From positions 210,001 through 274,000 of the forward strand of contig JAOTON010001582.1 in the NCBI GenBank assembly GCA_034440635.1: a stretch of DNA of 64,000 bases, given 5' to 3'. The position numbers and the translations under genes are program-made. The stretch comes from Lepas anatifera (lineage: Eukaryota > Arthropoda > Thecostraca > Lepadidae). Each line of letters opens with the position of its first letter. Positions within the stretch are counted from its first letter, which is position 1. Positions 58,156-64,000 of the stretch are shown piece after piece. Below the pieces are notes generated by a model, which made no database searches, was not told the DNA's origin, and saw nothing but the letters and a program-made list of their open reading frames with translations.

Positions 58156-58520
58156 GCGCCACGTCCGGTTCTCAGCGCCTCTTCCGGTTCTGAGCGCCAC
58201 CTCCGGTTCTCAGCGCCGCTTCCGGTTCTGAGTGTCACGTCCGGTTCTCAGCGCCGCTTCCGGTTCTGAGTGCCACGTCCGGTTCTCAGCGCCTCTTCCG
58301 GTTCTGAGCGCCACATCCGGTTATCAGCGCCACGGTTATCAACGTCACGTCCGGTTCTGAGCGCCACATCCGGTTCTCAGCGCCGCTCCCGGCACTCTGC
58401 GCCCCTTCCGGTTCTGAGCGCCACCTCCGGTTCTCAGCGCCACCTCCGGTTCTCAGTACCATTTCCGGTTCTCAGTGCCACATCCGGTTATCAGCACCCT
58501 TCCGGTTCTGAGCGCCACTA
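58137..58520 (+). repeat. 19-bp minisatellite starting at the stop codon (3'UTR)
   Basis: About 20 copies of CGCCACGTCCGGTTCTCAG and its variant CGCCGCTTCCGGTTCTGAG. The first unit supplies the last codons (RRFRF) and the TGA stop. Many units keep TTCTGA, so readthrough of the first stop would meet another within a few units depending on frame. Confidence 0.92.
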
Positions 58521-58959
58521 GAAGTATTTGGCGGCTGTACTGAGATAGCCTGCGAGTTTGGCGAGGACGTCCCGCCAATTTAAGAGTTGATGAAGCATGC
58601 AAAGTGGGTTTTAGCATGTGGATCTGACGATGATGACGCATGGCAATACCGATAAAGAGACAAGCGGGCCTCAAATCCAAGCATAAGAATGCAGAAGAGT
58701 CTGCAGCGAAGACAGCTGTTTATACGGGGTTTAAAACTGACAATCGAAACCGGTCCTCACTTCTTCAGGCTGACAAGCACCACGTGGTAGTTTCTGGTTT
58801 ATTGTTCGAACCAAAGAAGAAAGACCTGACACTAACCGCCGGGCGGGCGTCAGATGAGAACTATGGTGTTCGCGACATTTGCGGTATTGAATGAGTACCT
58901 TCCTGAGATTAGGAGCGACAACTGAGCATCACAAGAACTTTAACAGCGGTGCGGAGTCA

Positions 58960-58965
58960 AATAAA
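58960..58965 (+). terminator. Candidate polyadenylation signal of the FRRS1-like gene
   Basis: AATAAA about 805 bp after the stop codon is the first exact hexamer in the 3' region. A 3'UTR of ~0.8 kb would include the 19-bp array. Confidence 0.45.
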
Positions 58966-59764
58966 CATCGAAACGAACACGTTGAACAAAAGTTTGAACA
59001 AATTACGCACAACTAGCATTATTTGCATTGCAGACGCACGGAAAATTTGCGCGTTGACGTTGTGAAGACAAAGAATCGTGAGCTTTTTAGTGAAAATAGT
59101 CAGAGAAGGAAAGGTTATGGCTTGCTGCCTGGGTATTTATGATTGAAGTGAGCCATCGTAGTGTTGGAGAGGACATTCATTTGTACGGTGTAAACGTATG
59201 TGCGTGGGATGGAAGTGGAAAGAGTTGCGCGGGCCACATCGGCCCGAAAATGGAGTCTTCCGATGGCATGGGGTCTCGTTTTTTACCTGAAATATGTGAA
59301 ATTCTGGAAAAGTGTTGTCGAGATTTTCAGATTTCCGATGCATCTCGACTGGACGTCCTAAGAATATTCCGTTAGTTTTGATAAGATTGCGTAGCTTCTA
59401 CATTGTAGCCATCTTCACATCGTGTTGAAGGCTTCATTTCATGCGTGGTCATTTTTGCTTAGGTGCTTGTATTATATGATCAGGGTGCCTTGGCTTGTTG
59501 GGGCATGATATATGACTGCATTATGCTCCAATGGGGATGCTTTGACCCGCGTGAGCGTTCTTGCCGTGCGAATGATGTAAAGTGTATCGTAGTTTGCAGT
59601 TGTGATTCACGTTTGATATGATTTTATATTTATTTACCCCCTACGATCTTGTATTTCAGAGGGACTTTGAAAACTTCATGTAGTTGAGTATCAGTCGCGT
59701 CAAGCATATCGAAATTTATCCGCAAATGGGGAATTTTGGTAAAAAATACAATAAAAAATGGGGT
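58966..59764. other. Intergenic, nothing recognised
   Basis: No gene or known repeat. Confidence 0.4.
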
Positions 59765-59838
59765 TTTCCGGGGGGGATGAGGTGACTTAGTGGATAGCAC
59801 CCTTGTCTTCTAAGCCACCGGTCCCGGCTGCCGTGGGT
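59765..59838 (+). repeat. tRNA-like fragment interrupted by another repeat
   Basis: TGACTTAGTGGATAGCACCC resembles a tRNA A box and D arm, followed by GTCTTCTAAGCCACCGGTCC and CCGTGGGT, where the B box should begin; there the sequence switches to AGGCAAAAGGCCGTAACTC. Probably a SINE head cut by an insertion. Confidence 0.35.
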
Positions 59839-60071
59839 AGGCAAAAGGCCGTAACTCGAAAATTGTCGATTTTCGGTTTTTGGTATCATTGGAAAGCGCA
59901 CGTTAAGCTGCATCTGATGACGTGAATATCATGTTAAAATTCAAATTATAAATTGGTTATTTTATAGGTTTAAAAATACCGTGATGCCGTAAGTCTATTT
60001 TGGTGGCGTGAATTATCAGGCAAAAGACCGTAACTCACTTTTCACCCACTTACGGCTTTTTGCCTGCTACG
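59838..60071. repeat. Inverted-end repeat with AGGCAAAAGxCCGTAACTC termini
   Basis: AGGCAAAAGGCCGTAACTC at the left and CACTTACGGCTTTTTGCCTG at the right are imperfect inverted repeats; a second AGGCAAAAGACCGTAACTC lies inside at about 60020. Related motifs (ACGGTCTTTTGCCTG) occur at the window's right edge near 63935-63995, so another copy starts there. Confidence 0.5.
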
Positions 60072-60190
60072 ATCCACTAGAAGAACCGCCTTCGCAGTCA
60101 CCCGAATCGCCGTAACTTCCACTCACGGTTTTTTCCTGTTACAAAATGGTTTAAAACTCCACATTCAGGGATGTTCACAGTGTGTTATAA

Positions 60191-61088
60191 CTCTCGCCCC
60201 AAGAGAGGGGGGTTTGAACACCCCCCCAAAATTTTAAGGTTGGGTCATCTCAGGCCAAATCACCAGTGCAGGTCAAGTGACCTCACCTCCAAAAATATTT
60301 TAGGTGACATAAGTAAGAAATGGGTAAATTTATCAGACTGAAACTTATTACACATAATAGCCCCACCGAGTGCTACAAATCTATTCCGGGATTTTTCACA
60401 TCGATGACCTAGGGTCAGGTACGGATCATGACCTCTCCATGGGAAATACATGAGGAAAACAGGAATTGGGCTGAATTTGTGTAGATACAGCTGCGAATAC
60501 CTTCGTATTCTCCAAATCGTAGTATCCTGGGTCCCTTTTCAGGTTCATGCTGCAATATTTTACCTATGACCTCTGTTAGGTCATCTGGGGATACTTAAGC
60601 AGTTTTCAGACTTGGGTCAAAAACTTTGCAGGATTTGATATGGCTTGTATTTTGAAACCATTACATTTAGATTGCTTTTACGAGTTGACTGCTATGTATA
60701 TTGACTATGCTAGGTCGGAAAGTGACCTTGACCTGACCTGAGGTCACATTATTTTTGTGTTCTGACCTAACATAGTCACATTATACATTCTTCGATTCAC
60801 CGTGATGAGAAGAAGCGAATGGTGCCTAAATTGATTCTAATTCAACTCTATCAGACCCTAGAGCCCAAAAGCACTACCCTAACATGCATCCTTCTTTGAC
60901 CTGTCATGACCTCAATATTGACCTGAGCCAAAAGTGACCATAGTAGCTTCTGCATGAATATGAATGAGGTATCCACCAGTCTTCGCGTTTTTTTCGCTAT
61001 TCCGCGTAGGAGCCGAGTTCGAGGGGTTTTCAAACACCCCCTCCCTCCACCAAGGCGAAGGTGGTTCGGAGCCCCACCGGGGCGCGGG
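60191..61088 (+). mobile_element. TTAA-type element, AGGTCA-rich, copy D
   Basis: Left terminus CTCTCGCCCCAAG after ATAA, right terminus CCGGGGCGCGGG before TAAC, resembling the ends of the 47904-48903 element. The interior matches the flanks of the split copy at 35.3-36.7 kb and carries many TGACCT hexamers. It shows the uninterrupted form of the site where the pogo MITE inserted. Inside each end are short G/C-rich hairpins (for example GGGGGTTTGAACACCCCC). Confidence 0.6.
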
Positions 61089-61262
61089 TAACAGCAAAAT
61101 CCGTGAGCAGTAGGTTACCATCAATGTTAGGCAACCACTTCACCAGCCTGTTACCAGGCCAAACTGAATCACTTTCGTTCAAAAGGCACCCATGAATGGG
61201 TCACTTGGCGTCATCTGTTGTGCGTGCACGAGGAATCGCCGCAACCAACGCCAGCACTTCGA

Positions 61263-61724
61263 TTAGCCCTTGCCCCCAGACGAAGGTACCGCTTTGGCTG
61301 TGTGAAGCCACTCTGCTTGACAACGATGGCATAGGCCGCCAACACCATGACTGCCCCTCAGGACAAACGAGGTCGATATGTCAGCTAACAAGCTATGCAG
61401 AGAGGTCTTCGAGCGCCACATAATGGCATACAACCCGGTGGCATCCCATGATATATACTTGTATGCCCCCAACCGCAGGTACTTGCCGGCTGACTTGACA
61501 GAGCCATATATGAACACTTCGTAGAGGCAGAGGAAAATATCTGCCCATAAAGTAGCTTCTGCGTGGTGGCTCGGGACCTCAACATAGGTTTCACGCGTCA
61601 GAATGGTGAGAAACGTTCCACGCGCAAGGCTAACAACGAACATTTGTGCGTCTTCACAGCAGGGTGTCGCACTTGTGCTGAGTACGCCCAGCACAGAGAT
61701 CAGGCACAACAGGCATACCCTCAT
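61263..61724 (-). CDS. Putative secreted protein, 153 residues, unknown family
   Basis: ATG at 61724 (minus strand) opens a frame with a convincing signal peptide (MRVCLLCLISVLGVLSTSAT) followed by a mature segment starting PCCEDAQ. Around residues 75-100 the pattern EVFIYGSVKSAGKYLRLGAY resembles a beta-trefoil hairpin, and a second RYLRLGA-like string appears further on in another frame, hinting at a frameshift near the 3' end. I do not recognise the family. The start is the first ATG with a signal peptide; upstream in-frame codons extend to 61805 without a better start. It is single-exon as read; it could be a terminal exon or a pseudogene. Confidence 0.4.
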   Translation of the reverse strand: MRVCLLCLISVLGVLSTSATPCCEDAQMFVVSLARGTFLTILTRETYVEVPSHHAEATLWADIFLCLYEVFIYGSVKSAGKYLRLGAYKYISWDATGLYAIMWRSKTSLHSLLADISTSFVLRGSHGVGGLCHRCQAEWLHTAKAVPSSGGKG

Positions 61725-61899
61725 GGTTTGGAGCGAGAGTGGAGCCCCAGGCAAATGATCCTCACTGCGGATATGATAGGGTGTTTTTGTACCCATCCAT
61801 TCCATACAAAATTTTCAGTTCTTGTCCCGACTCGTGATGTACAACGAGAATTTCGCACCAGTTGGTCTGTCAACAAAATCAGATGCGATGTCCACTTTT

Positions 61900-61990
61900 G
61901 TAATGTGGCACGAGGGCCCGGCAGGAAGAGACACATTCACTCTCGTAATGTGGCAGGAGGGCCCGGCGGGAAGAGACGCATTCAATGTGG
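61900..61990 (+). repeat. Short direct duplication
   Basis: GTAATGTGGCACGAGGGCCC and GTAATGTGGCAGGAGGGCCC with the following GGAAGAGAC(A/G)CATTCA are repeated about 38 bp apart. Confidence 0.6.
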
Positions 61991-62039
61991 CATCCTGTTT
62001 TTTTTAGATTGGTGGTGGTGGTGTGGTGGTGTGGTGGTG

Positions 62040-62870
62040 TAATAGTCCCCCGTGCTGGTCGTAGCCGATACGTTCTCGGTATCAGGTAGTCGCGAGCCAA
62101 AGCCACCACGCCCCCCCCCTGTCCCGAAGCTGTGCTGGACCTGGATGAAAGCTACCGAAAAAGTGGAGCCACACTCCCACCAGACAAGGGCTCCAGAGCA
62201 GAACGTGCTCCGGAGTGTCCAGTGTCCTGGCATTTGCGGCAGACGAGGCAGCGTGCTGCAAGGCACGCCCCGCTCACTGCTCGCAGGGGCCGGAGGGAAG
62301 ACGGCTGATGCGGTGGCGGTACACCTGGAGAGTCCCCAGTGCCCCGTCCGCAGCTGGTGAACGTTGACAATGTCTTTCCGGCTCTGGGTGAGGACCGGTG
62401 TCGGCATCCAGTCTCCAATGATGCATCTGAACAGGCTGTCAGACCAGCAGCAACGCCAGACCCTGGAGGTGATGCAGTCGACGGCTCGGACGAGACCGCG
62501 GACGTCCGCAGGTGCGTTTTCCTGTGGGAGGCTGGAGGCCCCCTAAGCCATCGCGTCCGCTCTTTCATTTCCAAGAAGCCCACAGTGGGCCGGAACCCAC
62601 TGCAGGAAGGTGTCCTGACCTCTGGCCGCGATTTCGAGGTGGAGACGACGCAACAATGCGCCCATCGGGGTCCGTTGGGCGCCCGCACAGCTCGCAAGGG
62701 TCGCGAGGGCAGCCTGGGAATCTGTGCAGATAACAATGATGAGCTCGAATGAGGCGCCGCCCATCTCCACCAGTCTCTCCAGCGCCGCTCGGATAACAAG
62801 CTCGGCGCGAGTGCTGCTGCACAGTTTTCCCCACCGGGGCGGTGACCAGGTGTTCTTCTCCAGAGGGAAG
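62040..62870 (-). pseudogene. Non-LTR retrotransposon ORF2 remnant with RNase H domain
   Basis: On the minus strand, about 62838-62543 encodes an RNase H segment: STRAELVIRAALERL, CTDSQAALATLASC, QWVPAHCGLLGNERADAMA, with the conserved Glu, Asp, His and Asn-Glu-x-x-Asp positions. The frame hits TAG at 62543 and continues in other frames through VHQLRTGHW (about 62330) and a Cys-containing tail, so at least two disruptions. The 3' side ends in GGTGGT/ACCACC simple repeats at 62010-62040. The 5' part is missing. RNase H before an LRTGH motif fits Jockey/I-type elements. Confidence 0.75.
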
Positions 62871-64000
62871 TACGATTAGGGCACCTCCTCCACTGGCACT
62901 TAGCTTCTCCTTGTTTTAGATTCGAGGAGGGCCATCGCTATACTGAATATTTTACCCTTAAGCTGAATAATTGATGTGCACAAAAAACATTGAACTTTGA
63001 TTACAGCATTGACCCAGTTTGTTCACCCGAAAGATCTATAACTTCGGAAAGTGACCTTGATGTATTTCTAGAAGTGTTACACGTCGATGGCAGCCGATTC
63101 CATTTATCGAGCTTACAATAAGAGCTTGAAGAAACTTGGATCGGTCTGTGGACATAGTGGACTTCAAGAGCGCTATTAAGAAATCATTGGTGATCTTAGA
63201 AATGCATCCAGGACATTCTCCTACACAGAAAACACTGTAAGCCAGACAAAGTTGAAGAGGCTGAGTGAGGATGGCCAACGCCCATATTTGGCACATATCA
63301 AGGTGATTCAGTTACGGCGTGGTCATCCGCTTGTGTTCAAAAGAACGACGCACAACTCAACAAGGACAACGTTTGATCCATGAAGGAATAATTTCAACGC
63401 TGCCATGGCGCCCACAAGACACTCCGTAGCACGCGGCGTACATGCGATCAAACTGGGAGGAATTCGTGAAAGGCTTCTTCATCTGTTGACCACAAACGAA
63501 TGTTCTGGGCAGATCACAAGTCTCCAAAAGAACGTGATCTCATGCGATAGATTGATCGCAGTGAGCTTATAATGCGTTCTTCCTAACGTCTTCCGAGCTC
63601 ATTTTGTTTCCTTGGTGGTCACACTTGAAATGTGATGGAATTTGATGATTAAATGCACCTTTTATGCGAAGCTGTTCTATATCTACCTCAGCCAGGCTAG
63701 ATACCGACGACAGAATATTGGCCCCGGAGTGCCCACTGCTCATTGAGCAATAGTTATGCAGAAGCTAACCTGCATCGGTCATTTGGGTTTTCAGGATGCT
63801 CAGTCACCTTAGCGTGACTAAAGGGTGGTACAGAAAACACGGTGTCTGATCCCGTAGCGAGGAAAAGTTTCAATCTCCCATACCAAATGCTGCCTAGACT
63901 GACTTGACTGGGCATAAAATGAATGAATCAAGTAGATACGGTCTTCTGCCTGGTATTGGAATGAATGAAACTGTTTATTTACGGTCTTTTGCCTGTTTCT
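62871..64000. other. Intergenic, nothing assigned
   Basis: No gene recognised. Short frames on the minus strand near 63036-63296 lack motifs. The last ~70 bp resemble the AGGCAAAAGxCCGTAA repeat at 59838. Confidence 0.4.

Noticed and set aside
58640..58894. 84-codon ATG frame in the 3'UTR region
   Set aside because: Basic, low-information sequence with no motif; lies between the stop codon and the AATAAA of the reductase gene.

Overview
The window is animal nuclear DNA: large GT-AG introns, GC-rich coding exons with canonical splice signals, and a dense mix of DNA-transposon relics. A possible initiator (TCAGTC), a psq-type pogo transposase and abundant TTAA- and 8-bp-TSD MITEs fit an invertebrate. 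An arthropod, possibly a crustacean, is my guess, but nothing here proves the taxon.

One host gene can be reconstructed with confidence. It lies on the + strand with 12 coding exons between 24661 and 58155 and encodes about 721 residues of a ferric-chelate reductase 1-type membrane protein (signal peptide, Reeler, acidic/Thr linker, Arg-Gly repeat linker, DOMON, six-helix cytochrome b561 core with four heme-ligand histidines). All splice phases agree except at exon 9, where one extra C in a homopolymer breaks the frame. A GC-rich patch at 16256-16641 that ends in a strong splice donor may be its promoter and non-coding first exon.

The unusual feature of this gene is that several of its processing signals have been expanded into tandem arrays. 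The exon 1 donor is part of a 37-bp unit present about 23 times. The exon 5 acceptor is the last unit of a ~1 kb array of acceptor-like repeats. The exon 9 donor has about 3.6 copies of a 43-44-bp unit, the exon 8 donor has a degenerate downstream copy, and the stop codon lies in the first unit of a 19-bp 3'UTR array.

Layout: 1-3.9 kb, mostly unrecognised sequence with TTAA MITEs; 3.9-11.2 kb, two inverted copies of a hAT-like element filled with degenerate repeats; 11.6-24.3 kb, hAT MITEs, TTAA elements and GC-rich patches; 24.7-58.2 kb, the reductase gene, whose giant intron 1 (19.6 kb) holds a 3.9-kb pogo-like transposon with TIRs, HTH, DDE domain and PHD finger plus its 860-bp non-autonomous relative; 58.2-64 kb, 3'UTR, a TTAA element, a possible small secreted-protein ORF (minus strand) and a decayed non-LTR retrotransposon RNase H region (minus strand). 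Coordinates of MITE ends rest on TIRs and target-site duplications read by eye.
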